The translations under genes and the position numbers were made by a program. Under the pieces are notes generated by a model, which was not told where the DNA came from, ran no database searches, and saw nothing but the letters and a program-made list of their open reading frames with translations. From an uncultured Tissierellia bacterium (GTDB lineage Bacteria > Bacillota > Clostridia > Tissierellales > Peptoniphilaceae), in contig CALAJY010000050.1 of assembly GCA_937923265.1 (NCBI GenBank), positions 1 through 64,000 of the forward strand: a stretch of 64,000 nucleotides of DNA. The letters run 5' to 3'. This document shows positions 39,734 to 48,223 of the stretch, in pieces. Positions within the stretch are counted from its first letter, which is position 1. Every line of letters begins with the position of its first letter.

Positions 39734-40734
39734 ATTTTTTATTTGACGGGGGATCGGTTATCGTTTTGGTCATTCTCGTAGTGGTGGCCTTGTCCATATT
39801 CTTTAGTTTTTTCCCTCTTGGGCTGTGGATTACCGCCCACTTTTCGGGGGTCAAGGTTAAGATTTCAGAGCTCATTGGCATGCGGCTACGCCGAGTAAAA
39901 CCGGCTATGATTATCAACCCCATGATTAAAGCGACGAAAGCGGGCCTGGACCTGAAGCTCAATGAGCTGGAAGCCCACTATCTGGCGGGCGGAAATATCA
40001 ACGCGGTGGTAAATGCCCTGATTGCCGCACAAAGGGCCAATATTGATCTGAGTTTTAAGCAGGCAGCGGCGATTGATCTGGCAGGCCGAAACGTGTTTGA
40101 AGCGGTCCAGGTTTCGGTCAACCCCAAGGTGATCGAAACGCCGGAAATCACTGCCGTGGCAAAGAACGGCATTGAGGTTCGTGCCAAAGCAAAGGTTACG
40201 GTGCGTGCCAACATTGACCGTCTGGTCGGCGGAGCGGGAGAAGAGACCATTATCGCCCGTGTCGGAGAGGGAATTGTCACAACGGTGGGTTCGGCGGCCT
40301 CGCATTCCCAGGTTTTGGAGAATCCGGATTCGATCTCGAAGACGGTCCTGGAAAAGGGGTTGGATTCGGGAACCGCTTTTGAGATCCTCTCCATAGATAT
40401 TGCGGATGTGGATATCGGCCGCAACGTGGGAGCAAAGCTGCAGACGGAGCAGGCAGAAGCGGATAAGCAGATCTCGCAAGCAAAAGCGGAGGAGCGCCGT
40501 GCACAGGCTGTGGCTTCCGAGCAGGAGATGATAGCGGAGATTCGTCGCCAGCGGGCAAAGGTCGTGGAAGCGGAGGCAGAGGTGCCCATGGCACTGGCCG
40601 AGGCGCTTCGATCCGGAAATCTCGGTGCCATGGACTACTATAATATGAAAAATATCATCTCCGACACGAAGATGAGAGAATCTCTGGCCGGAGATCGGGT
40701 GGAGAACCTGCAGGATGATAAGGATCAACAGTAA
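39727..40734 (+). CDS. floA: Flotillin-like protein FloA
   Basis: Scaffold of functional membrane microdomains, 335 residues. A membrane-anchoring hydrophobic hairpin (about 10-32), an SPFH/PHB domain (about 45-215) and a coiled-coil tail rich in A, E and Q (about 225-300, QAEADKQISQAKAEERRAQA). ATG overlaps nfeD by seven bases. Followed by an unknown basic protein. Confidence 0.97.
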   Translation: MLDFLFDGGSVIVLVILVVVALSIFFSFFPLGLWITAHFSGVKVKISELIGMRLRRVKPAMIINPMIKATKAGLDLKLNELEAHYLAGGNINAVVNALIAAQRANIDLSFKQAAAIDLAGRNVFEAVQVSVNPKVIETPEITAVAKNGIEVRAKAKVTVRANIDRLVGGAGEETIIARVGEGIVTTVGSAASHSQVLENPDSISKTVLEKGLDSGTAFEILSIDIADVDIGRNVGAKLQTEQAEADKQISQAKAEERRAQAVASEQEMIAEIRRQRAKVVEAEAEVPMALAEALRSGNLGAMDYYNMKNIISDTKMRESLAGDRVENLQDDKDQQ

Positions 40735-40752
40735 GCGGAGAGGCGGTTCATT

Positions 40753-41343
40753 ATGACGGGTAGCCAAAAGGACTTTAAATCCGTTACGCGGGAACAGCGC
40801 CGGCAGTTGATGGAACAAAAAGTACGATCCCTTCATGAGCGAAAGAACTTGAAGTATCCCAAGCAGAATGGGAGGAAGGAAGAAAATCTCAATTTGTTTT
40901 ATGCCAAGGAAGGGGAGGAAGATCTCCTTTCCCTTCTCAACCGGCTCTTCTTTGGGACGGCTTCCATGAAGCGGCCGATCTCGGGGGGGGAAGGAACAAA
41001 GGGAACACCGAATCATGATCCCGGGAAGGCGCCCGTTCGGGAACGTCCCAAATGGAAGCTTTCCATTGCACAGAAAAGAACCCTTGTGGAGGAATCCGGC
41101 TACTGTCAGGAGACCCGCGAAAGCCGGCTGCTGGGGGAAGAGGAACAGAGAGCCTTTGAAACCCGCGTGAATACAGAAGTCCAAAGAAGGCAAGAAAAAA
41201 GTATTCGGAATATTTCCCATGAAAAGGATTCACGTGTTATAATCCAAAATGTACGTGAGCTTTCCAAGCAAGAGAAGAAACGAGTAATTCGGTCGGCCAT
41301 GCTCTGGAAAGAAATCTTAGGGCCGCCGAAAGCAAGAAGATAG
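40753..41343 (+). CDS. Uncharacterised basic hydrophilic protein, 196 residues
   Basis: I do not recognise a family. The protein is highly charged with many K, R and E, no membrane segment and no cysteine-rich motif. A helical N-terminal part (REQRRQLMEQKVRSLHERK) is followed by a probably disordered, G/P-rich middle (about 72-100) and a second charged helical part (EEQRAFETRVNTEVQRRQEK). It starts 18 bases after floA with GGAGAGGCGG before the ATG, at the position of yqfB in Bacillus, though yqfB is much shorter. hutH starts 17 bases after it with no terminator, so it links the microdomain genes to histidine degradation on one transcript. A cytoplasmic, perhaps nucleic-acid- or membrane-associated role is possible. 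Confidence 0.75.
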   Translation: MTGSQKDFKSVTREQRRQLMEQKVRSLHERKNLKYPKQNGRKEENLNLFYAKEGEEDLLSLLNRLFFGTASMKRPISGGEGTKGTPNHDPGKAPVRERPKWKLSIAQKRTLVEESGYCQETRESRLLGEEEQRAFETRVNTEVQRRQEKSIRNISHEKDSRVIIQNVRELSKQEKKRVIRSAMLWKEILGPPKARR

Positions 41344-41360
41344 AACCTAAAGGAGGTCTC

Positions 41361-42908
41361 ATGGAAATCGTTTTAAATGGTAGAGATTTGACACTGGAAC
41401 AGTTAATCGCAGTAAGCCGTGAGGGCGCCAAAGTATCTATCGATCCTGCCAGTGTAGAGGATGTAGAGCGGTCACGTAAAATCGTGGAAAGCATTGTCGA
41501 AGAAGAGAGAGTGGTTTACGGTGTGACCACCGGCTTTGGATCTCTTTGCAATGTATCCATTTCCAAAGAGGATAATGCCCAGCTTCAGGAGAATTTGATT
41601 CGGACACATTCCTGCGGTTACGGACGTCCCTTCCCGGAGGAAGTGGTTCGTGCCATTCTGTTAATCCGTATCAATTCCCTGCTCAAGGGCGTTTCCGGCA
41701 TCCGGATGTCGACGATCAACACCCTGTTGGATATGCTCAACAAGGGAGTTACGCCGATGATTCCGGAAAAAGGATCGGTCGGCGCATCTGGCGATTTAGC
41801 TCCCTTGGCTCATATGGTTCTTCCCATGTTGGGCTTAGGAAAAGCGTTTTACCAGGGAGAATTGCTCTCCGGAAAAGAAGCGATGGAGAAAGCCGGGATC
41901 GAAGTGATTCAGTTGGCAGCAAAGGAAGGATTGGCTTTGATTAACGGAACTTCCGTGCTGACTGCGGTCGGAGCCTTGGCAACCTATGATGCGATCCGTC
42001 TGGCAAAATTGGCAGACATCGCCGGCGCTCTTTCGATTGAAGCACACCGTGGAATTGTCGATGCTTTCTATGAAGACCTGCACAAGATTCGTCCTCATGA
42101 TGGCTCATTGAACACGGCAAAGAACCTACGTTCGCTGTTGGACGGATCCACCTTTGCAACCCACACCGCGGAGCTGCGCGTACAGGATGCCTATTCCCTG
42201 CGTTGCATGCCCCAGATTCATGGAGCCAGCAAGGACACCATCCGTTATGTCAAGGAGAAAGTGGAAATTGAGATCAACTCCGCAACCGATAACCCCATCA
42301 TCATCTCGGAAGATGAGGTCATTAGTGGCGGAAACTTCCATGGTGAGTTGATGGCACAGCCCTTCGACTTCTTGGGAATCGGTGTTGCGGAAATCGGAGA
42401 TGTGTGCGAGCGTCGCATTGAGCGCTTGATGAACCATGCACTGTCGGATATGCCTTCCTTCCTGGTAAGCCATCCCGGTCTGAACTCCGGATTCATGATC
42501 ACCCAGTACAGCTGCGCGGCGATTGTTTCGGAGAACAAGGTGTTGGCACATCCTGCCAGTGTGGATTCGATTCCGACCTGCGAAAACCAGGAGGATTTGG
42601 TTTCCATGGGATCTCATGCCGCTCGTAAGGCGCGTGAAATCGTGGACAATGTGTGGAGAGTGGTTGCCACGGAAATCATGGCGGCTTGCCAGGCAATCGA
42701 CCTGCGTCGGGATGTCAAGGAAGACTCCAAGGACCGGAAGTTAGGCAAGGGAACCCAGATTGCCTACGATGAGGTTCGTAAACTGGTAGATTTCATCGAT
42801 GAAGATGCTAAGATTGAAATGTATGACGAATTGGAGAAGATTACCAACGGCCTCAAGGCCGGCAAGGTATTGGATGAAGTAGAAAAGCAAGTTATCTTCG
42901 AACTCTAA
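41361..42908 (+). CDS. hutH: Histidine ammonia-lyase
   Basis: First step of histidine catabolism: removes ammonia to give urocanate. Length 515. The autocatalytic MIO cofactor arises from Ala142-Ser143-Gly144 in GSVGASGDLAPLAHM; a tyrosine in VVYGVTTGFG near 53 is the other catalytic residue. AAAGGAGG precedes the ATG. It follows the floA group with no terminator between and is followed by the formiminotransferase. Confidence 0.98.
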   Translation: MEIVLNGRDLTLEQLIAVSREGAKVSIDPASVEDVERSRKIVESIVEEERVVYGVTTGFGSLCNVSISKEDNAQLQENLIRTHSCGYGRPFPEEVVRAILLIRINSLLKGVSGIRMSTINTLLDMLNKGVTPMIPEKGSVGASGDLAPLAHMVLPMLGLGKAFYQGELLSGKEAMEKAGIEVIQLAAKEGLALINGTSVLTAVGALATYDAIRLAKLADIAGALSIEAHRGIVDAFYEDLHKIRPHDGSLNTAKNLRSLLDGSTFATHTAELRVQDAYSLRCMPQIHGASKDTIRYVKEKVEIEINSATDNPIIISEDEVISGGNFHGELMAQPFDFLGIGVAEIGDVCERRIERLMNHALSDMPSFLVSHPGLNSGFMITQYSCAAIVSENKVLAHPASVDSIPTCENQEDLVSMGSHAARKAREIVDNVWRVVATEIMAACQAIDLRRDVKEDSKDRKLGKGTQIAYDEVRKLVDFIDEDAKIEMYDELEKITNGLKAGKVLDEVEKQVIFEL

Positions 42909-42918
42909 TTCAAGGCGG

Positions 42919-42950
42919 GAATTCCCCGGCCCCAAGGGACTGGGGAATTT
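42919..42950 (+). terminator. Hairpin after hutH
   Basis: AATTCCCC / GGGGAATT arms with an inner CCC/GGG helix and tail TTGTGTGTTT. Weak tail, so probably an attenuator between hutH and the formiminotransferase gene. Confidence 0.55.
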
Positions 42951-42974
42951 GTGTGTTTAGAAAGGATATTCTCT

Positions 42975-43868
42975 ATGAAAAGAGTAATGTGTATACCCAA
43001 CTATTCGGAAGGCCGCGATGAGGAAAAAATCGATAAGATTGTGGAATGCTTTCGTGCCAAGGAAAATGTCAAACTGTTAAACTATCAGCCCGATAAGGAT
43101 CATAACCGGACCGTGATCGAGGTCATCGGAGAGCCGGAAGCGGTTATTAAGGCCGTGATTGAATCCGTAAAGGTTGCTTCCGAACTGATCGATATGTCGA
43201 AACATGAGGGAGCCCATCCCCGCATGGGAGCCACGGACGTGGTTCCTTTCGTACCCATCACGGATGTTACGGTGGATGAGTGTGTGGAGTATGCCAACGA
43301 GGTTGGAAAGGCCATCGGAGAGATGGGAATCCCCGTCTACATGTACGAGGATGCTGCCAAGGATAAGAAGAGAAAGAACCTGGCCAAGGTTCGTAAGGGC
43401 CAATACGAAGGCTTCTTTGAAAAGATCAAGGATCCCGATTGGAAGCCGGATTACGGTCCCGCAGAGATGAATGAGAAGTCCGGTTGCACCGCAGTGGGTG
43501 CCCGTTTCCACCTCATCGCCTTCAACATCAATCTCCGCACCGAGGACAAGGAGATTGCGGACAAGATTGCTCGGAAAGTTCGCCACATCAGTGGGGGTCT
43601 TCACTCTGTCAAGGCCATCGGGCTTGCTTTGGAAGAGAAACACCAGGTCCAGGTTTCCATGAACCTCGTGGATTTCCGCAAAACCGCGATCTATCAGGCC
43701 TATGAGATGGTAAAGATGGAAGCGCGTCGTTATGGAGTGAGCATCGCAAATTCGGAGCTGATCGGCTTAGTTCCCCTTCAGGCATTGATCGACACCGCTT
43801 CCTACTATCTGCAGATTGAGGACCTGCAGATGGATCAAGTCGTTGAAAACCTCTTGATTGGAGAATAA
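42975..43868 (+). CDS. Glutamate formimidoyltransferase
   Basis: Moves the formimino group of N-formiminoglutamate to tetrahydrofolate, releasing glutamate. Length 297, the stand-alone transferase (the mammalian enzyme is fused to the cyclodeaminase). Family motifs: MCIPNYSEGRD at the start, DKDHNRTV, and HEGAHPRMGATDVVPF with catalytic His near 80. ATG at 42975 follows GAAAGGA; the reading from 42951 begins inside the hairpin. One base separates its stop from the cyclodeaminase start. Confidence 0.96.
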   Translation: MKRVMCIPNYSEGRDEEKIDKIVECFRAKENVKLLNYQPDKDHNRTVIEVIGEPEAVIKAVIESVKVASELIDMSKHEGAHPRMGATDVVPFVPITDVTVDECVEYANEVGKAIGEMGIPVYMYEDAAKDKKRKNLAKVRKGQYEGFFEKIKDPDWKPDYGPAEMNEKSGCTAVGARFHLIAFNINLRTEDKEIADKIARKVRHISGGLHSVKAIGLALEEKHQVQVSMNLVDFRKTAIYQAYEMVKMEARRYGVSIANSELIGLVPLQALIDTASYYLQIEDLQMDQVVENLLIGE

Positions 43869-43869
43869 G

Positions 43870-44496
43870 ATGACCCAACTCAGTGAACTCACCATTCAAG
43901 GTTTTAATGAGGAATTGGCAAAGAAGACGCCGACCCCCGGTGGCGGATCTGTGGCGGCTTTGAACGCCAGCTTAGCTGCTTCTCTTTTCGCCATGGTCGC
44001 GGCGTTGACCACGGGCAAGAAAAAATACCAGGATGTGGAAGAGGAGATGCAGGAAATCGGCAAGAAGAACAACCGGTGGAAAGATGAGTTTGTCCAGGCC
44101 ATTAATGAGGATGCCTCTTCGTTCGACGGTGTTGTGGAAGCTTTTGCCATGCCGAAGGAAACGGAGGAGGAGAAGAAGGCTCGGTCTGCGAAAATTCAGG
44201 AGGGCTATCGAGCAGCGATTTCTGTTCCCATGTCCTTGGCATTAAAGACCCTGGAGGTCTATCCTTCCGCGGTAACGTTGGCCCAGAAGGGAAATGCGTC
44301 CGCCCTTTCGGACGTTTCCGTGGGTGCCATGAACCTACGCGTTGCCTTCTTCTCTGCGCTGGAGAACGTAAAGATCAATCTGAAGAGCGTAAAGGATGAA
44401 GCCTACGTGAAGGAGATGGAAGAGAAGATGGCAAAGGCCATCAAAGAGGTGGAAGAGAAGGATAAGGAGATTCAACTAGCCCTTCAATCCCGTTAG
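43870..44496 (+). CDS. Formiminotetrahydrofolate cyclodeaminase / methenyl-THF cyclohydrolase family
   Basis: A 208-residue helical FTCD_C-type enzyme that turns 5-formimino-THF into 5,10-methenyl-THF plus ammonia, or acts as the FchA cyclohydrolase. The substrate loop is KTPTPGGGSVAAL (about 18-30). ATG at 43870 follows GGAG by six bases; a TTG at 43858 is the less likely start. Context with the transferase makes cyclodeaminase the better reading. Ends at a bidirectional terminator shared with hutI. Confidence 0.9.
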   Translation: MTQLSELTIQGFNEELAKKTPTPGGGSVAALNASLAASLFAMVAALTTGKKKYQDVEEEMQEIGKKNNRWKDEFVQAINEDASSFDGVVEAFAMPKETEEEKKARSAKIQEGYRAAISVPMSLALKTLEVYPSAVTLAQKGNASALSDVSVGAMNLRVAFFSALENVKINLKSVKDEAYVKEMEEKMAKAIKEVEEKDKEIQLALQSR

Positions 44497-44513
44497 TGGA
44501 AAAAGCCAAAACA

Positions 44514-44547
44514 AAAATCCCGAGAGCCTTGCTCTCGGGATTTTTTA
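44514..44547. terminator. Bidirectional terminator between the cyclodeaminase gene and hutI
   Basis: AAAATCCCGAGAGC / GCTCTCGGGATTTT arms around CTT with A-rich and T-rich flanks, between convergent genes. Confidence 0.93.
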
Positions 44548-44562
44548 TTGGAATGTTTTCGC

Positions 44563-45825
44563 TTATACCCACTGCCGATCTTTCACGACTTTTTTACCAT
44601 CTACATACACCGCCTTGCAGAGGTTGGTGGCAAAGAAATACAGGAGATAGTCCAGGCTCCGGCAATCGAAAATGGAGAGGTTTCCTCTCTTTCCCGGGTT
44701 TAAGCTTCCCATGGTCTTTTCTCTTCCCACGCTGTAGGAGGCGTTGACGGTGACACAATTCAGCACCTCGATGGGGGTTAGCTTCATCATCATGCAGCCC
44801 AACTGCATGATGAATTGCAGATTGGCGGTGGGACAGGATCCCGGATTGGCATCGGTGCAGAGGGTGATGGGCATGCCCGCTTCCACCATCTTTCTCGCGG
44901 GGGCATAGGTGTCTTTGAGAAGGGAGAAGGTGGTGCCGGGCAAGAGGTTCCCAATCACCTGAGCATCCGCAAGAAGCTGAATCTCCTTGTCCGAGATGTT
45001 CATCAAATGCTCGGCAGAGGTAACCTTTAATTCATTGGCGACCTCAATGCCACCGATGCTCTCAATCTCATTGGAGTGAATGCGCAGTTTCATCCCATGC
45101 TCACGCGCCGCTTCCAGGACTCGCTTGGACTGTTCTGCCGTGAAGACATCCTTTTCGCAGAAGACATCGCAGTATTCCGCATAGCCTTTTTCCATGACCT
45201 TGGGCATCATGTCGATCACTTCATCGACATATTGATCGGGATTATCCTTTCGGGACTCGGGGATCACGTGGGCCGCCATAAAGGTCGGGACCACCTCCAT
45301 GGGGGTATCCTTGCCCAGGTTGTTGATGACCTTAAGCTCCTTTTCCTCGATCTCCCAGGTGTTGCCATAGCCGCTTTTTGCTTCCACGCAGGTTACCCCG
45401 TGGACCATCATGTGTTCAACCAGCTTTTTGGTCTTTTTGTAGAGCTCCTCGCAGCTTGCTTCCTTGGTCGCCTTCAGCGTGGACAGGATGCCGCCACCGG
45501 CGTTGAGAATATCCAGATATTCCATTCCCTCCAGCTTCATGGCGAACTCGTTTTCCCGTGATCCGCCAAACACCAGGTGCGTGTGGGCATCGATGAGTCC
45601 GGGCGTGGCTACAGAACCCTCGTAATCCTCGATTTCCGTCTTGTCATCGGCGTAGTCCTTGTAGGCTTCCCCCTCTCCCACGGCAGCAATTTTTCCGTCT
45701 TTGAAACCGACAAAAGCGTTTTTCAATACCTGTGCTTTATTCAATTCCTCCCCGGTTAAAGGATGACCCGGGTCATTGGGTTGGAACAGTTCGTTAAAAT
45801 GAATCAAAATCCGATCACAAATCAA
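44563..45825 (-). CDS. hutI: Imidazolonepropionase
   Basis: Third step of the pathway: opens imidazolonepropionate to N-formiminoglutamate. Length 420, an amidohydrolase with the metal motif DAHTHLVFGG (about 78-87), later HVIPES, metal histidine in LRIHSNEI and the aspartate in LCTDANPGS. The start is a TTG at 45825, supported by AAAAGGAGG at the right distance and no nearby ATG. It runs opposite to the other hut genes and is divergent from hutU. Confidence 0.96.
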   Translation of the reverse strand: MICDRILIHFNELFQPNDPGHPLTGEELNKAQVLKNAFVGFKDGKIAAVGEGEAYKDYADDKTEIEDYEGSVATPGLIDAHTHLVFGGSRENEFAMKLEGMEYLDILNAGGGILSTLKATKEASCEELYKKTKKLVEHMMVHGVTCVEAKSGYGNTWEIEEKELKVINNLGKDTPMEVVPTFMAAHVIPESRKDNPDQYVDEVIDMMPKVMEKGYAEYCDVFCEKDVFTAEQSKRVLEAAREHGMKLRIHSNEIESIGGIEVANELKVTSAEHLMNISDKEIQLLADAQVIGNLLPGTTFSLLKDTYAPARKMVEAGMPITLCTDANPGSCPTANLQFIMQLGCMMMKLTPIEVLNCVTVNASYSVGREKTMGSLNPGKRGNLSIFDCRSLDYLLYFFATNLCKAVYVDGKKVVKDRQWV

Positions 45826-45881
45826 GCTAATCCTCCTTTTTCTCCTCCAAACTTTTGCATGGATGACGTTTGAACAATTCC

Positions 45882-45887
45882 ATTATA
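45882..45887 (-). promoter_or_regulatory. -10 of hutI on the minus strand
   Basis: TATAAT on the minus strand, 57 bases before the hutI start. The -35 is not recognisable. Divergent with the hutU promoter 42 bases away, so a single regulator could act on both. Confidence 0.5.
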
Positions 45888-45928
45888 GACGAAAGTGCCT
45901 TTTACGTGCGATTTATTCCCTGTTAGCA

Positions 45929-45957
45929 TGGACAACATCGTTTTCATAAAGTAAAAT
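45929..45957 (+). promoter_or_regulatory. Promoter of hutU
   Basis: TGGACA (45929-45934), 17-base spacer, TAAAAT (45952-45957). Confidence 0.6.
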
Positions 45958-45986
45958 GAGAGTTGCGTAGAAACTGCTGTTTTCTG

Positions 45987-46026
45987 ATTGAAAGCGGGAA
46001 ATCTTTTTCTCGCAGGTTATTTCAAT
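45987..46026 (+). promoter_or_regulatory. Leader hairpin before hutU
   Basis: Outer arms ATTGAAA / TTTCAAT and inner arms GCGGGAAA / TTTCTCGC (one G-T pair) make a two-part hairpin ending two bases before the AGGAGG of hutU. No T tail, so a role in translation or message stability is more likely than termination. Confidence 0.5.
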
Positions 46027-46037
46027 AGGAGGTGGAA

Positions 46038-48080
46038 ATGAGTTTACAAGAAAAAATGGAACAGGCGAGACAAATTAAGTTGGATTATTTGCCGCCAAAG
46101 AAGAAATTTGATCCCAAGATTCGGCGAGCTCCTCACAGAGGATTCCGTCTTAATAAGGACCAGACAAGAACGGCTTTGAAGAATGCCCTTCGTTATATTC
46201 CCGAAAAGTATCACGAGGAGTTGATTCCCGAGTTTTTGGAAGAGCTCACCACACGGGGAAGAATCTATGGGTACCGCTTCCGTCCGGAGGGCGCCATCTA
46301 TGGAAAGCCCATCGATGAGTACAAAGGGAACTGCATCGAAGGCAAGGCCCTCCAGGTTATGATCGATAACAACTTGGATTTTGACGTTGCCCTGTATCCT
46401 TATGAATTGGTAACCTACGGAGAAACCGGTTCGGTTTGCCATGACTGGATGCAGTACTGCATGATCAAGAAATACCTGGAGGAACTTCATGATGACGAGA
46501 CCCTGGTTATGGAATCGGGTCATCCTCTCGGACTTTTCAAATCCCGCAAAAACGCACCTCGCGTTATCATCACCAACGGTTTGATGATTGGCGAGTATGA
46601 CAATCTGGACGACTGGGAAATCGCGGAGGAAATGGGAGTTGCCAACTATGGACAGATGACCGCCGGTGGTTGGATGTATATCGGACCCCAGGGCATCGTC
46701 CATGGAACCTACAACACCCTGTTGAATGCCGGCCGTTTGAAACTGGGCCTTTCCAACGATGCCAACCTGAACGGCAAGTTCTTCGTATCCTCCGGTCTGG
46801 GCGGTATGTCGGGTGCTCAGGGAAAAGCGGCGGATATTGCCGGTGCGGTATCCATTATCGCGGAGGTTGACAAGTCCCGAATCGATACCCGCTTGGAGCA
46901 GGGCTGGATTGACCGCATGACGGATGACCTGGACGAAGCCCTGGAGTGGGCACAGGATGCGGTAAAGAACAAGAAGACCCTTTCCATTGCTTATCTGGGA
47001 AACATCGTGGACCTTCTGGAATACATCGAGAAGAAGGACATCCATATTGACTTGCTCTCTGACCAGACCTCATGCCACAATGCTTACAATGGCGGCTATT
47101 GCCCGGTCGGTATCAGCTTTGAAGAGCGCACCAAATTACTTGCAACCGACAAGAAGAAATTTGTGGAATTGGTCAACGAGACCCTTCGCCGCCACTTCGA
47201 AGTGATCGAGAAATTGGTCGCGAAGGGAACCTACTTCTTCGATTACGGCAACTCCTTCATGAAGGCCGTCTTCGACTCCGGCGTCAAGGAAATTTCCAAG
47301 AACGGTGTGGATGATAAAGATGGGTTCATCTGGCCCTCTTACGTGGAAGACATCATGGGACCCTTGCTCTTTGACTACGGCTACGGTCCCTTCCGTTGGG
47401 TTTGCCTGAGCGGAAAGGAAGAGGATCTGGATGCCACCGACCGGGCCGCAATGGAATGCATCGACAAGGATCGTCGTTACCAGGATCTGGATAACTACAA
47501 CTGGATTCGCGATGCCAAGAAGAACAAGCTGGTGGTTGGAACCCAGGCTCGTATCCTTTACCAGGATGAGGTGGGTCGTGTGAAGATCGCTCTCCGCTTC
47601 AACGAATTGGTTCGCGAAGGCAAGATTGGCCCCGTAATGATGGGTCGTGACCACCATGACGTATCGGGTACCGATTCGCCCTTCCGTGAGACCTCCAACA
47701 TCAAGGATGGATCCAATGTGATGGCCGACATGGCGGTACAATGCTTTGCAGGAAACGCTGCTCGTGGCATGAGCCTTTGCGCTCTCCATAACGGCGGCGG
47801 CGTTGGAATCGGTAAGGCAATCAACGGTGGATTCGGTCTGGTTTTGGATGGCTCCGAACGGGTCGATGAAATCATCAAACTCTCCCTTTCCTGGGATGTA
47901 ATCAGCGGCGTGGCTCGCCGTAACTGGGCAAGAAATGAACATGCGATGGAAGTTGCTACCCAGTTCAACGAGGAGAAGCGCGGCATCATCTCCCTGCCGT
48001 ATCTGGTAGATGAGAAGCTCTTGGACAAGGTCCTGGATGACTTTGACCATGAGAAAGCACAAGAAGAGGCAAACAAGTAG
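46038..48080 (+). CDS. hutU: Urocanate hydratase
   Basis: Second step of histidine degradation: hydrates urocanate to imidazolonepropionate using tightly bound NAD as electrophile. Length 680, longer than the roughly 555 of the Bacillus and Pseudomonas enzyme but the size seen in some anaerobes. Family blocks: SGLGGMSGAQGKAADIAGA (about 257-275), DQTSCHNAYNGGYCPVG, and GRDHHDVSGTDSPFRETSNI. ATG at 46038 follows AGGAGG by four bases; a GTG at 46032 lies inside the ribosome site. Monocistronic with a terminator. Confidence 0.97.
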   Translation: MSLQEKMEQARQIKLDYLPPKKKFDPKIRRAPHRGFRLNKDQTRTALKNALRYIPEKYHEELIPEFLEELTTRGRIYGYRFRPEGAIYGKPIDEYKGNCIEGKALQVMIDNNLDFDVALYPYELVTYGETGSVCHDWMQYCMIKKYLEELHDDETLVMESGHPLGLFKSRKNAPRVIITNGLMIGEYDNLDDWEIAEEMGVANYGQMTAGGWMYIGPQGIVHGTYNTLLNAGRLKLGLSNDANLNGKFFVSSGLGGMSGAQGKAADIAGAVSIIAEVDKSRIDTRLEQGWIDRMTDDLDEALEWAQDAVKNKKTLSIAYLGNIVDLLEYIEKKDIHIDLLSDQTSCHNAYNGGYCPVGISFEERTKLLATDKKKFVELVNETLRRHFEVIEKLVAKGTYFFDYGNSFMKAVFDSGVKEISKNGVDDKDGFIWPSYVEDIMGPLLFDYGYGPFRWVCLSGKEEDLDATDRAAMECIDKDRRYQDLDNYNWIRDAKKNKLVVGTQARILYQDEVGRVKIALRFNELVREGKIGPVMMGRDHHDVSGTDSPFRETSNIKDGSNVMADMAVQCFAGNAARGMSLCALHNGGGVGIGKAINGGFGLVLDGSERVDEIIKLSLSWDVISGVARRNWARNEHAMEVATQFNEEKRGIISLPYLVDEKLLDKVLDDFDHEKAQEEANK

Positions 48081-48114
48081 TCTCTCATGGACTACAGGCA
48101 GTGAAAATACAAAG

Positions 48115-48152
48115 AAGGACCACCCTGCGGCAAGCATCGGTGGTCCTTTTCT
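48115..48152 (+). terminator. Terminator after hutU
   Basis: AAGGACCACC / GGTGGTCCTT perfect ten-base arms, 14-base loop, tail TTCTT. Confidence 0.85.
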
Positions 48153-48154
48153 TA

Positions 48155-48163
48155 TGGTAAAAT
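48155..48163 (+). promoter_or_regulatory. Extended -10 promoter of phoH
   Basis: TGG-TAAAAT directly after the hutU terminator, 60 bases before the phoH ATG. Same string as before holA; -35 absent. Confidence 0.5.
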
Positions 48164-48223
48164 AGGGCTGATAAAACGGAGGAACTCCCGGATTGCGGGA
48201 GCAAGGAAGAATAAAGGAGGACT

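Noticed and set aside
39886..41220. 444-codon minus-strand frame across floA and the next gene
   Set aside because: Spans two real genes on the other strand, has low-complexity composition and no ribosome site.
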